Source: an uncultured Clostridia bacterium (lineage in GTDB: Bacteria; Bacillota; Clostridia; Oscillospirales; Acutalibacteraceae). Taken from it: DNA of 64,000 nt. Made by a program: the position numbers and the translations under genes. A model generated the notes under the pieces. The model saw nothing but the letters and a program-made list of their open reading frames with translations. It did no database searches and had not been told where the DNA came from. The stretch spans positions 62,001-126,000 of the forward strand of contig CAKZZS010000064.1 of assembly GCA_937884975.1 (NCBI GenBank), read 5' to 3'. The first letter of the stretch is position 1. Every line of letters begins with the position of its first letter. Shown one piece after another: positions 52,062-58,795 of this stretch.

Positions 52062-53525
52062 ATGGAAAAAACTGAAAACGTAAATGTTCAGCCGACTGCC
52101 GAAAAAAAGGAGCATCCGAATAAAATCGGAATAAAAGAGGGAATGGGCTATATGCTCGGCGACGCAGGTAACCTGTTCGTTCTTACTTATGTTTCTTACG
52201 CGTTAAAGATATTCTATACGGATGTTTTGAAAATTGCCGCAAATAAGGTTGCAACACTGTTTCTTATTACAAGGCTGTGGGATGCGATAAACGACCCGCT
52301 CTGGGGCGCTATTGTTGCAAAACGTCCGCCGAGAAGAGACGGAAAATTCCGTCCGTATCTCAAATGGATAGCAATTCCCGTAGCGGTTGCGCAGTTACTG
52401 TGCTTTTACGATATAACGAAGAATACAAGTAATCCCGTAATTATTCTTATTTACGCTTATGTCACTTACATAATGTTCGGTATGATGTATACGGGAATCA
52501 ACGTTCCCTTCGGTTCGTTGGCATCGGTTATTACCGATGACCCGGACGGAAGAACTCTTCTTTCTACTTTCCGTTCAATAGGCGGAGGTATCGGAGGAGC
52601 CGCGCCGCTTCTTGTTGCTCCGTTTATTATTTACGATAAGCACATCCGTCCCGACGGAACAAGCTACAATACTGCAAATGCAGGCGGATTTTTCAAGTTT
52701 GCGCTTGTAATGTGCGTTCTTGCGATTATCTTTTATTTTTCGTGCTACAAATCAACAAAGGAAAGAGTCAAGTCCGAAGCAAATCCTCATATAAATATGA
52801 GGGAAGCATATAAGGGAATGTTCAAATCAAGACCGTTTATTGTTCTTGCCGTTACGGGAGTTCTTATCAGCGGTCAGCTTCAGTTTGCTTCATATAACGC
52901 ATATCTTTATAAGAACTATTTTGAGAATACAAACCTTAATATTATCGGTTCAATAGCGCAGTATCTCCCGATGGCAATAATGATTCTCTTTACACCGAAG
53001 CTTGTTAAAAGATTCGGTAAAAAAGAATTGGCAGGCTTTGGCTCGATGTTTGCCGCCGCGGCTGCAGTATTTTGCTATATATTCAAACCAGGCCGTGATC
53101 AGGCTTGGCTGTTTATGATAGTCTTGTTTGTAATAGGATTCGGTTATTCGTTTGTTTCAATTACAAACTGGGCTGTAGTTGCCGATGTAATTGACTATCA
53201 GTATGTTAAAACCGGTATTCGTTCCGAGAGTGCAATTTACGCGGTTTATACATTTTCGCGCAAGCTCGGACAGACAATTGCCGACTATGTAGGCCTTATG
53301 CTTCTCAATAATGTCGGTTACACCGAGGAAATGACCAAGATAGGTTATAAGCAGGGAGTCAGCGAAGGAATACTGATGATTTGCACCTTAATTCCTGCAA
53401 TTACATACACGCTTATCTGGCTGCTTTACAGATTTGCTTATCCGCTTACAAAGGAAAAGCTTGAGCCTATTTACGAAAAGGTTCGTTCTTCAAACGAAGA
53501 AGTTGCACAACAGTCAGCTGAATAA
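52062..53525 (+). CDS. GPH-family MFS sugar symporter, probable L-arabinose transporter
   Basis: A 487-residue, roughly 12-span transporter of the glycoside-pentoside-hexuronide:cation symporter family. Conserved features are YMLGDAGNLFVLTYVSYAL, FLITRLWDAINDPLWGAIV followed by RDGKFRPYLKW, and the late segment IDYQYVKTGIRSESAIYAVY. N- and C-terminal 25-residue ends are hydrophilic. Position as the last gene of the arabinose set, with a GCAGGGGGGAG site, indicates arabinose or an arabinoside as substrate. The exact ligand is inferred. Confidence 0.88.
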   Translation: MEKTENVNVQPTAEKKEHPNKIGIKEGMGYMLGDAGNLFVLTYVSYALKIFYTDVLKIAANKVATLFLITRLWDAINDPLWGAIVAKRPPRRDGKFRPYLKWIAIPVAVAQLLCFYDITKNTSNPVIILIYAYVTYIMFGMMYTGINVPFGSLASVITDDPDGRTLLSTFRSIGGGIGGAAPLLVAPFIIYDKHIRPDGTSYNTANAGGFFKFALVMCVLAIIFYFSCYKSTKERVKSEANPHINMREAYKGMFKSRPFIVLAVTGVLISGQLQFASYNAYLYKNYFENTNLNIIGSIAQYLPMAIMILFTPKLVKRFGKKELAGFGSMFAAAAAVFCYIFKPGRDQAWLFMIVLFVIGFGYSFVSITNWAVVADVIDYQYVKTGIRSESAIYAVYTFSRKLGQTIADYVGLMLLNNVGYTEEMTKIGYKQGVSEGILMICTLIPAITYTLIWLLYRFAYPLTKEKLEPIYEKVRSSNEEVAQQSAE

Positions 53526-53536
53526 TCTCTAAATAT

Positions 53537-53577
53537 AAAAGCAGGCTTGATTTTATTTAATCAAACCTGCTTTTTCT
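53537..53577 (+). terminator. Terminator ending the arabinose operon
   Basis: AAAAGCAGGCTTGATT (53537-53552) pairs with AATCAAACCTGCTTTT (53559-53574), one mismatch, followed by T-rich sequence. Confidence 0.93.
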
Positions 53578-53589
53578 TCTAAATAACAC

Positions 53590-53618
53590 TTGACAAATCA
53601 AATGGGGATGGATATAAT
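53590..53618 (+). promoter_or_regulatory. Consensus promoter for the tRNA-Arg/His/Gln cluster
   Basis: TTGACA (53590-53595), 17-base spacer, TATAAT (53613-53618): a perfect SigA consensus 29 bases before tRNA-Arg, as expected for a stable-RNA operon. Confidence 0.9.
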
Positions 53619-53646
53619 AATTAAGCGCTTAAGGAAGCGTGTATGT

Positions 53647-53720
53647 GCGCTTGTAGCTCAGTAGGATAGAGCATCTGCCTTCTAAGCAGAGGGTCGGGGG
53701 TTCGAATCCCTCCAAGCGCG
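53647..53720 (+). tRNA. tRNA-Arg (anticodon TCT)
   Basis: A full cloverleaf can be drawn: acceptor GCGCTTG/CAAGCGC, D-arm GCTC..GAGC, anticodon stem TCTGC/GCAGA with loop CTTCTAA (anticodon TCT, reads AGA), T-arm GGGGGTTCGAATCCCTC. The discriminator is G and CCA is not encoded. Confidence 0.95.
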
Positions 53721-53727
53721 CTTTGTG

Positions 53728-53801
53728 GTGGCTATAGCGTAGTTGGTTAACGCGCCAGTTTGTGGCACTGGAGACCATCGGTTCGAATCCGATTAGCCAC
53801 C
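53728..53801 (+). tRNA. tRNA-His (anticodon GTG)
   Basis: Acceptor GTGGCTA/TAGCCAC, anticodon stem CCAGT/ACTGG with loop TTGTGGC (anticodon GTG), T-arm ATCGGTTCGAATCCGAT. Position 53727 is G and the discriminator 53801 is C, giving the G-1:C73 pair that identifies tRNA-His. CCA is not encoded. Confidence 0.95.
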
Positions 53802-53827
53802 CTTTATTTTTTTGTTCAAATTCATAT

Positions 53828-53898
53828 TGGAGTGTAGTCTAGCGGTAGGACACGTGACTTTGACTCACGCCGTGGTGGTTCAACTCCACCCACTCCAG
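53828..53898 (+). tRNA. tRNA-Gln (anticodon TTG)
   Basis: Acceptor TGGAGTG/CACTCCA, D-arm GTC..GAC, anticodon stem CGTGA/TCACG with loop CTTTGAC (anticodon TTG), T-arm GTGGTTCAACTCCAC. The length is 71 and the discriminator is G. Confidence 0.95.
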
Positions 53899-53902
53899 CT
53901 TT

Positions 53903-53928
53903 GCACCTGTTTTACAGGTGCTTTTTTT
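53903..53928 (+). terminator. Terminator of the tRNA cluster
   Basis: GCACCTGT/ACAGGTGC over a TTT loop (53903-53921), followed directly by seven T. Confidence 0.95.
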
Positions 53929-53959
53929 ATATATTTTTTAAAAAATCATAAGAATACTA

Positions 53960-53988
53960 TTGACAGTCATATGAACTTGTGATATAAT
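53960..53988 (+). promoter_or_regulatory. Consensus promoter for the DUF1836-SPFH unit
   Basis: TTGACA (53960-53965), 17-base spacer, TATAAT (53983-53988): exact SigA consensus, 31 bases before the next start codon. Confidence 0.88.
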
Positions 53989-54018
53989 CAAGTAAACTTT
54001 TAGAGGAGATGAATAAAA

Positions 54019-54579
54019 ATGCCGCAACAATTTGTTCCGGGTACAAAAATTGAATATGACGGGAAAAAAGGTATGTTTTCTCTTTTCCAGCCGCTTATTA
54101 AGGCTACGGACGGTTTAACGCTCGGTCAGGTTTGCACGATTACGGGACTTGAAGCGTCAACTATTCAAAACTGGGTTAAAAGGGGCTTTGTCGCAAGACC
54201 TGTTAATAAGAAATACAGGGAGAGACAGCTTGCTCGTATACTTTTGATTTCGTCGTTAAGGGACTGTATGAAGATAGATAATATCGGCGAATTGATGAAG
54301 GCAGTAAACGGCAACGCAAATGACGAAAGCGACGATATTATTTCGGAGGAAAGGCTCTACGATATGTTCTGTGAAATTCTTTCCGAAACAGATTACAGAC
54401 CGAATGATACAAATAATATCGAAGAGGTTGTAAAAAAGGTTACCGCTTCTTCCGATATTACGGATAAAAACGCATATAAAAGGTTAAACACCGCTTTGAC
54501 GGTTATGGTGCTGACTTTTATTGCATCCGAATATAAACGTCAGGCGGACGGTTTTCTTGAAAAATTACTGGAGGAATAA
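54019..54579 (+). CDS. DUF1836 putative DNA-binding protein
   Basis: A 186-residue protein of the DUF1836 family. The N-terminal third looks like a MerR-type helix-turn-helix: LTLGQVCTITGLEASTIQNW, then VKRGFVARPVNKKYRERQ. The remainder is helical, with ARILLISSLRDCMKIDNIGE and a C-terminal helix rich in charged residues. There is no second DNA-binding or ligand domain that I can name. A regulator role is a family-level guess. The gene is 2 bases upstream of an SPFH gene, so it may control or act with it. Confidence 0.85.
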   Translation: MPQQFVPGTKIEYDGKKGMFSLFQPLIKATDGLTLGQVCTITGLEASTIQNWVKRGFVARPVNKKYRERQLARILLISSLRDCMKIDNIGELMKAVNGNANDESDDIISEERLYDMFCEILSETDYRPNDTNNIEEVVKKVTASSDITDKNAYKRLNTALTVMVLTFIASEYKRQADGFLEKLLEE

Positions 54580-54581
54580 AA

Positions 54582-55409
54582 ATGGATAAAAAATTTAATT
54601 TTAACTTCAATGCAAAGAAAGCAATTGTTCCCGTTGCAATAATTCTTTTACTTGTAATTATAGCTTTTAACAGCTTTACTGTTGTTGAAGCGGGTCACAC
54701 GGGCGTAGTTGTTACTCTCGGTAAGGTTAAAGAGGGGGTTTTGCAGGAAGGTATTCACGCAAAAGCACCGTTTGTCCAGAATGTTGTAAAAATTGATAAC
54801 AGAATTCAAAAGCTTGAGGTTTCGACCGAAGCGTTCTCAAAGGACCTTCAGAGCGTTCAGACCGTTCTTGCGATTAACTACAGGGTTGATACCTCAAAGA
54901 GCTACAGCATTTATAAAAACATCGGCGCCGACTATGAAAACGTGCTGGTTGTCCCTGCCGTAAACGAGGTGCTTAAGGCAATTACGGCAACCTATACAGC
55001 GGAAGAAAGCGTTACAAACCGTGTTCTGATTTCCGAAGGACTTGTAACCGGGCTGAACGAAAAGTTAAATTCAATTGGTTTATATGTAACCGACGTGAAT
55101 ATAATTGACTTCGATTTTTCCGAAGCGTTTATTACCGCAATTGAGGAAAAACAGGTTGCCCAGCAGCAGCTTTTAAAGGCTGAAACCGAAAAAAGAACGG
55201 CTATTACTAATGCCGAGGCTGCCGCAGAAGCCGTAAAAATCAAGGCAGAAGCAGAGGCTGAAGCAAATAAGACCATCAGCGCTTCGCTTACGGACCGCGT
55301 AATTGAAAACAAAAAGATAGAAAAATGGAACGGCGAGCTTCCCAAGGTTACAGGCGGCGGCTCAACAATAATTGACATCGGCGACGTATCCGATAATACG
55401 AAGGAATAA
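54582..55409 (+). CDS. Prohibitin/HflC-like SPFH membrane protein
   Basis: A 275-residue protein with an N-terminal membrane helix (about 15-33), the SPFH domain (about 35-190; SFTVVEAGHTGVVVTLGKVK, QTVLAINYRVDTSKSYSIY) and a coiled-coil, Ala/Glu-rich region (about 195-240; NAEAAAEAVKIKAEAEAEAN). This is a prohibitin-like architecture, and such proteins form ring or cage oligomers around membrane proteases such as FtsH. There is no hflK partner or NfeD-type protease next to it. It is a different subfamily from the zinc-ribbon SPFH protein at 34725. Confidence 0.9.
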   Translation: MDKKFNFNFNAKKAIVPVAIILLLVIIAFNSFTVVEAGHTGVVVTLGKVKEGVLQEGIHAKAPFVQNVVKIDNRIQKLEVSTEAFSKDLQSVQTVLAINYRVDTSKSYSIYKNIGADYENVLVVPAVNEVLKAITATYTAEESVTNRVLISEGLVTGLNEKLNSIGLYVTDVNIIDFDFSEAFITAIEEKQVAQQQLLKAETEKRTAITNAEAAAEAVKIKAEAEAEANKTISASLTDRVIENKKIEKWNGELPKVTGGGSTIIDIGDVSDNTKE

Positions 55410-55412
55410 GCT

Positions 55413-55613
55413 ATGGAAAATGAATTTGTAAGATGCCCAAATTGCGGCAGTATAAAAAATGTGATAGGTTTTCAGGATGGCTACGGCAGTGTCCAGGCAA
55501 ACAATGCGCTGACTTTTAAATCTCAAAGACTTTATCATATATTCTGTCTTGACTGCGGTACGTTGATAAGGTCCTTTGTTAAAAACCCGGAAAAACTTGT
55601 ACTGAATAAATAG
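55413..55613 (+). CDS. Small zinc-ribbon protein, uncharacterised
   Basis: A 66-residue protein with two Cys pairs, CPNCGS near residues 8-13 and FCLDCGT near 44-50, spaced to make one zinc ribbon. No known family name comes to mind. It starts 3 bases after the SPFH stop behind AAGGAATAAG, so it is cotranscribed with that gene. The ribbon may bind the SPFH oligomer or RNA, but neither can be shown from sequence. Confidence 0.72.
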   Translation: MENEFVRCPNCGSIKNVIGFQDGYGSVQANNALTFKSQRLYHIFCLDCGTLIRSFVKNPEKLVLNK

Positions 55614-55616
55614 TTT

Positions 55617-55663
55617 CATATCAGCCGGATTTAATACTTGTTGTTAAATTCGGCTTTGATATG
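55617..55663 (+). terminator. Long imperfect hairpin after the zinc-ribbon gene, possible terminator
   Basis: CATATCA-GCCGGATTTAA (from 55617) pairs with TTAAATTCGGC-TTTGATATG (to 55663), with one G-T pair and a small bulge. No T run follows, so it may instead be an mRNA-stabilising or processing structure. Confidence 0.5.
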
Positions 55664-55736
55664 AGTCAGTTATTAAATTGAAATTACTGACAAAAATTTG
55701 ATGAGCTATTATCTTTGAGTGAAGAAGGTGAAATAA

Positions 55737-56306
55737 ATGAGCAGACTGTTTGATAAATTATATGTTCGAAGATATTTTATAACAATCTTTTGCTTGATAA
55801 CTTATCTGTTTATTTCATTTATTTATGCAGGTGTTCATTATTTTTGCGATATATCTGATATCCTTGGATTTTCTTACGCCATATTAGCGGCAATTTCATA
55901 TTCATTATTACTGCTCGATAAAAAGATTAAACTGCGAAATTTAATATCAATTTCCTTAATACTTCTATGTCTTTCATCAGCAATGCAAATTCTTTCTTTG
56001 GTTAGTGATAGCCTAAGAATGAGCAATTCTGTCTTGATTATTGAGATTATCAGTTTACCGTTTCTTGCTATTTCGTTATTATTATTTTTAACGAAAAGAT
56101 ATAGTTTTTCTTTTAAATTTTTAATAATTCATCTTTTTATCAAAATAGCCGAGTTTATTGCTGTCGCTTTTCAGTTGGTTTCAAGTGTAAGCTCGTTTAC
56201 CGAATTTCTTGTATTATTTATAATGACTTTAATTCTGGTTATTATAGCCTTATTATTTGAACTTCCGTTTATATTAAATATTCAATTTTTGAATTATGAC
56301 GAATAA
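55737..56306 (+). CDS. AT-rich orphan membrane protein
   Basis: A 189-residue, very hydrophobic protein with about six predicted spans (about 13-34, 40-58, 67-88, 98-118, 125-150, 158-182) and no motif I recognise. The base composition is distinctly more AT-rich than neighbouring genes, with codons such as TTA, ATA and AAT that the surrounding genes use sparingly. A GAAGAAGGTG site precedes the ATG. It is bounded by a hairpin upstream and a terminator downstream, so it is a single-gene unit. Composition suggests recent acquisition. Confidence 0.7.
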   Translation: MSRLFDKLYVRRYFITIFCLITYLFISFIYAGVHYFCDISDILGFSYAILAAISYSLLLLDKKIKLRNLISISLILLCLSSAMQILSLVSDSLRMSNSVLIIEIISLPFLAISLLLFLTKRYSFSFKFLIIHLFIKIAEFIAVAFQLVSSVSSFTEFLVLFIMTLILVIIALLFELPFILNIQFLNYDE

Positions 56307-56325
56307 GTAAATAATAAAGAAAGAT

Positions 56326-56362
56326 TACGGAGTTACCATTACGGTAACTCCGTATTTTATTT
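56326..56362 (+). terminator. Terminator after the orphan membrane protein
   Basis: TACGGAGTTACC (56326-56337) pairs perfectly with GGTAACTCCGTA (56343-56354), followed by TTTTATTT. Confidence 0.92.
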
Positions 56363-56364
56363 CG

Positions 56365-56393
56365 TTGATAATCTGCTTGTAATGTGATAAAAT
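56365..56393 (+). promoter_or_regulatory. SigA-type promoter for the HAD phosphatase gene
   Basis: TTGATA (56365-56370) and TAAAAT (56388-56393) with a 17-base spacer, 20 bases before ATG 56413. Confidence 0.72.
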
Positions 56394-56412
56394 ATCCGTC
56401 GGAGGATTTATT

Positions 56413-57234
56413 ATGGATATTAAGTTAATTGCGCTTGACCTTGACGGAACTCTTATGCTTCCCGACCATATAACGGTTTCCCAAAGAAATAAAGCCGCCT
56501 TGTTAAAGGCGCACGAAAACGGTGTTAAAATTGTAATTTCAACGGGCAGAACCCTGTCTGTTATTGAGCGCGTTATAAAACAGATTCCCTTTATTGATTA
56601 TGTTATGTATTCGGACGGCGCAGCGGTTTATGACGTTAAAAACGGTAAGGTTATCTATGAGAAGCTTATTGATTATAAAACAACAAAGGAAATAATTGAT
56701 TATCTTAACACCACCGAGGTTTACTATAATTTGTATCTTGAAGGCTCAATTGCGACGCAGGAGGGCAGGCTTCGTTATTACTATAATCACGGCTTGCCGC
56801 AGGAGTTTATTGACGATTATATGAACAATACAACCGTCCACAAAAATCTTCTTGATGAAATATACGGAAAATCGACCGAGCTTATAGTAGGCTTCTTTAA
56901 TACCGAAAACGATTATAAAAAATCAAGGGAGTTTATAAATTCCTATTCGGACAGACTTTACATTACCTCCGCTCTTAAAAATGAATTTGAAATGACAAAT
57001 ATTGAAGCGACAAAGGGCAAGACGATGGATTATCTTTGTAAAAAGCTCGGTATATTGCCCCTTGAGGTTCTTGCCGTAGGTGATTCGCTTAACGATATTC
57101 CTATGCTTGAATTTGCAGGCGTTTCAGTCGCAATGGAAAACGGGGACAGTAAAATTAAGGATATTTCGGATTATGTAACAGCGTCGAACGCCCGTGACGG
57201 AGTCGCAGCTGCAATTGAAAAGTTTGTTTTATAA
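56413..57234 (+). CDS. Cof-type HAD-IIB phosphatase
   Basis: A 273-residue hydrolase of the Cof/YidA group that dephosphorylates small phosphorylated metabolites such as sugar phosphates or flavin precursors. Motif I with the nucleophile is LIALDLDGTLMLPD, motif II is VISTGRTLSVIE, and motifs III/IV are TKGKTMDYLCKKLGI and VLAVGDSLNDIPMLEFAGVS followed by VAMENG. The C2-type cap lies between. The substrate cannot be predicted. The ribosome-binding site is GGAGGATTT. Confidence 0.92.
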   Translation: MDIKLIALDLDGTLMLPDHITVSQRNKAALLKAHENGVKIVISTGRTLSVIERVIKQIPFIDYVMYSDGAAVYDVKNGKVIYEKLIDYKTTKEIIDYLNTTEVYYNLYLEGSIATQEGRLRYYYNHGLPQEFIDDYMNNTTVHKNLLDEIYGKSTELIVGFFNTENDYKKSREFINSYSDRLYITSALKNEFEMTNIEATKGKTMDYLCKKLGILPLEVLAVGDSLNDIPMLEFAGVSVAMENGDSKIKDISDYVTASNARDGVAAAIEKFVL

Positions 57235-57249
57235 TGAACTAAAATATAG

Positions 57250-57276
57250 ACACCTACAAATGTCGGTGTTTTTTTG
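57250..57276 (+). terminator. Terminator after the HAD gene
   Basis: ACACC..ACA / TGT..GGTGT forms an imperfect stem with a tight loop between 57250 and 57269 and runs into seven T. Confidence 0.75.
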
Positions 57277-57407
57277 TGCAGGTAACAGGACTTGACAAAG
57301 AATTTTGTTAAAATTCTTTGCGTGCTCGGCTTATGCCTTCGCACATTCTCGTTAAAAACAGTCCAACGGACTGTTTTCTTAACACTCGAATCCTACGCTT
57401 CAAGTCC
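57277..57407. repeat. Hairpin-rich element with a tRNA-Leu 3'-end copy
   Basis: Bases 57277-57295 match 57461-57479, the 3' end of tRNA-Leu, at 18 of 19 positions. The element is closed by an inverted repeat, GGACTTGA (57288-57295) and TCAAGTCC (57400-57407). Inside are three hairpins: a perfect 11-bp stem CAAAGAATTTT/AAAATTCTTTG (57296-57320); GTGC..GGC/GCC..GCAC (57322-57344); and GTTAA-AAACAGTCC/GGACTGTTT-TTAAC (57351-57384). Together they can fold like a three-armed cloverleaf. There is no open reading frame. I read it as a tRNA-associated small repeat or remnant of an integrated element. Confidence 0.7.
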
Positions 57408-57425
57408 TTAATATAATGTTGTAAA

Positions 57426-57453
57426 TGAAAAAGACCGTCTCGTGACGGTCTTT
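57426..57453 (-). terminator. Terminator of tRNA-Leu (minus strand)
   Basis: AAGACCGTC/GACGGTCTT over a 4-base loop (57431-57452). Read on the minus strand it is followed by TTTTTC, immediately downstream of the tRNA. Confidence 0.9.
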
Positions 57454-57460
57454 CCGTTTA

Positions 57461-57542
57461 TGCGGGTAACAGGACTTGAACCTGCACACCTTGCGGCACA
57501 AGATCCTAAATCTTGCGTGTCTGCCAATTCCACCATACCCGC
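57461..57542 (-). tRNA. tRNA-Leu (anticodon TAG)
   Basis: On the minus strand the acceptor is GCGGGTA/TACCCGC with discriminator A, the D-arm contains GGCAGAC, the anticodon stem is CAAGA/TCTTG with loop TTTAGGA (anticodon TAG, reads CUA), a long variable arm TGCCGCAAGGTGT marks the class II fold, and the T-arm is GCAGGTTCAAGTCCTGT. CCA is not encoded. Confidence 0.95.
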
Positions 57543-57554
57543 GTATGCTAATGG

Positions 57555-57583
57555 ATTATAACAAATTTTTTTAATAATTTCAA
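57555..57583 (-). promoter_or_regulatory. SigA promoter for tRNA-Leu (minus strand)
   Basis: On the minus strand TTGAAA (57583-57578) and TATAAT (57560-57555) are 17 bases apart, 13 bases upstream of the tRNA. Confidence 0.85.
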
Positions 57584-57666
57584 TATAAATAAATTGTAAA
57601 AAAAATATCAGTATATAAAATTATAATATGTAAAAAATAATTCAGAACGCATGAAAGGAGGAAATT

Positions 57667-57852
57667 ATGAATAAAACAACAACCGATACACTTAAGGCTA
57701 TCGGCGCAGGAATGGCTGTCGGCGGCGCGGCTGCTGCCATTACAAATGCGGTTACAGGCTCGTCAATGAAGCGTACAATTAAAAAGACTGTTAAAAAGGC
57801 AGGAAGCGCTCTTACTGATATGATGAGTAACGCGCAGAATATGATGAAATAA
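57667..57852 (+). CDS. Small Gly/Ala-rich basic protein
   Basis: A 61-residue protein with a helical, glycine-zipper-like hydrophobic segment (AIGAGMAVGGAAAAITNAV, residues about 11-29), a lysine-rich middle (MKRTIKKTVKKAGSAL) and a Met/Asn-rich end. It resembles small membrane-active or toxin-like peptides, but I do not recognise a family. A near-perfect AAAGGAGG site precedes the ATG, so it is probably translated well. It is 1 base upstream of the deacetylase lipoprotein gene, with which it is likely cotranscribed. Confidence 0.7.
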   Translation: MNKTTTDTLKAIGAGMAVGGAAAAITNAVTGSSMKRTIKKTVKKAGSALTDMMSNAQNMMK

Positions 57853-57853
57853 A

Positions 57854-58750
57854 ATGAAAAAGTTATTACTGTTTTTATGTTTATGTTTAATTTTACTTTT
57901 TGCAGTCGGATGCTCGTCGGAAGAAAGTAATCCCACTATTGAAGAGGACAGCACTCAAACCACACTTGACGCTGATCCCGAACCCGTGAATTCTTCAAAG
58001 AGTAAGACTTTGAACAACTTTTCAGTGATAGACCCTGAAAACGAAAGGGGACTGAGCACTGAAAAAATATCTCACAGCTACGGCGTTGCAAAGGATGAAA
58101 AGCCGAATCAGATTTCAGTTGATTTTCAGAATATGTTTGATGAAAAGAACTGGGATGCTGTCTGCTACGATAATAAGTCAAAAGACAAGAGGCTGTACCT
58201 GACGTTTGACTGCGGATACGAAAACGGAAACACATCAAAAATACTTGATGTTCTTAAAGAAAAAAATGTGCCTGCGGCATTCTTTTGTACTCTTTATGAG
58301 GTTAAAGAAAACAGGGATTTAATTCAAAGAATGATAGACGACGGCCATATAGTCGGAAATCATTCAAACACCCATCCGTCATTTGCCGAAATATCAAGAA
58401 CGCAGATGGCAGATGAAATTAAGGCAATGGACGATTACCTGAGAAGCGAGTTTAACTATTCCTCGCCTTATTTCAGGTATCCGAAGGGTGAATACAACGA
58501 AAGCTCGATGGACCTTGTAAATTCACTCGGTTTTAAATGTGTTTTCTGGTCCTGCTCTTATGCGGACTGGGATGTAAATAACCAGAAGGGTAAACAGTAC
58601 GCATTTGACACCGTTACCTCAAGGCTTCATCCCGGAGCGGTAATTCTTCTTCATTCGGTTTCGTCCGATAATGCACAAGCACTTGCAGATATAATCGACT
58701 ACGCCAGAAAAAACGGGTATGAATTCAAAGCCCTGACTCAATTGCCGTAA
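57854..58750 (+). CDS. Polysaccharide deacetylase lipoprotein (PdaA-like)
   Basis: A 298-residue NodB-fold deacetylase anchored outside the membrane. The N-terminus LLLFLCLCLILLFAVGC carries a lipobox (AVGC) for lipid attachment, followed by a Ser/Glu-rich spacer. Catalytic motifs are TFDCGYENG (metal-binding Asp), GNHSNTHPSF (His pair) and FRYPKGEYNESS. The closest named group is PdaA/delta-lactam-type peptidoglycan N-acetylmuramate deacetylases, which act in spore cortex formation. Chitooligosaccharide or other wall substrates remain possible. Confidence 0.9.
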   Translation: MKKLLLFLCLCLILLFAVGCSSEESNPTIEEDSTQTTLDADPEPVNSSKSKTLNNFSVIDPENERGLSTEKISHSYGVAKDEKPNQISVDFQNMFDEKNWDAVCYDNKSKDKRLYLTFDCGYENGNTSKILDVLKEKNVPAAFFCTLYEVKENRDLIQRMIDDGHIVGNHSNTHPSFAEISRTQMADEIKAMDDYLRSEFNYSSPYFRYPKGEYNESSMDLVNSLGFKCVFWSCSYADWDVNNQKGKQYAFDTVTSRLHPGAVILLHSVSSDNAQALADIIDYARKNGYEFKALTQLP

Positions 58751-58756
58751 AAAAAG

Positions 58757-58790
58757 AGCCGTATGTGAAAACATACGGCTTCATTTTTAA
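58757..58790 (+). terminator. Bidirectional terminator between the deacetylase gene and ackA
   Basis: AGCCGTATGT/ACATACGGCT over a GAAA loop (58757-58780), with T-rich sequence on the right and A-rich on the left; convergent genes share it. Confidence 0.9.
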
Positions 58791-58795
58791 ATATT

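Noticed and set aside
57296..57410. A second tRNA gene beside tRNA-Leu
   Set aside because: The element can fold into three arms but lacks a proper anticodon arm, D-loop and acceptor lengths.
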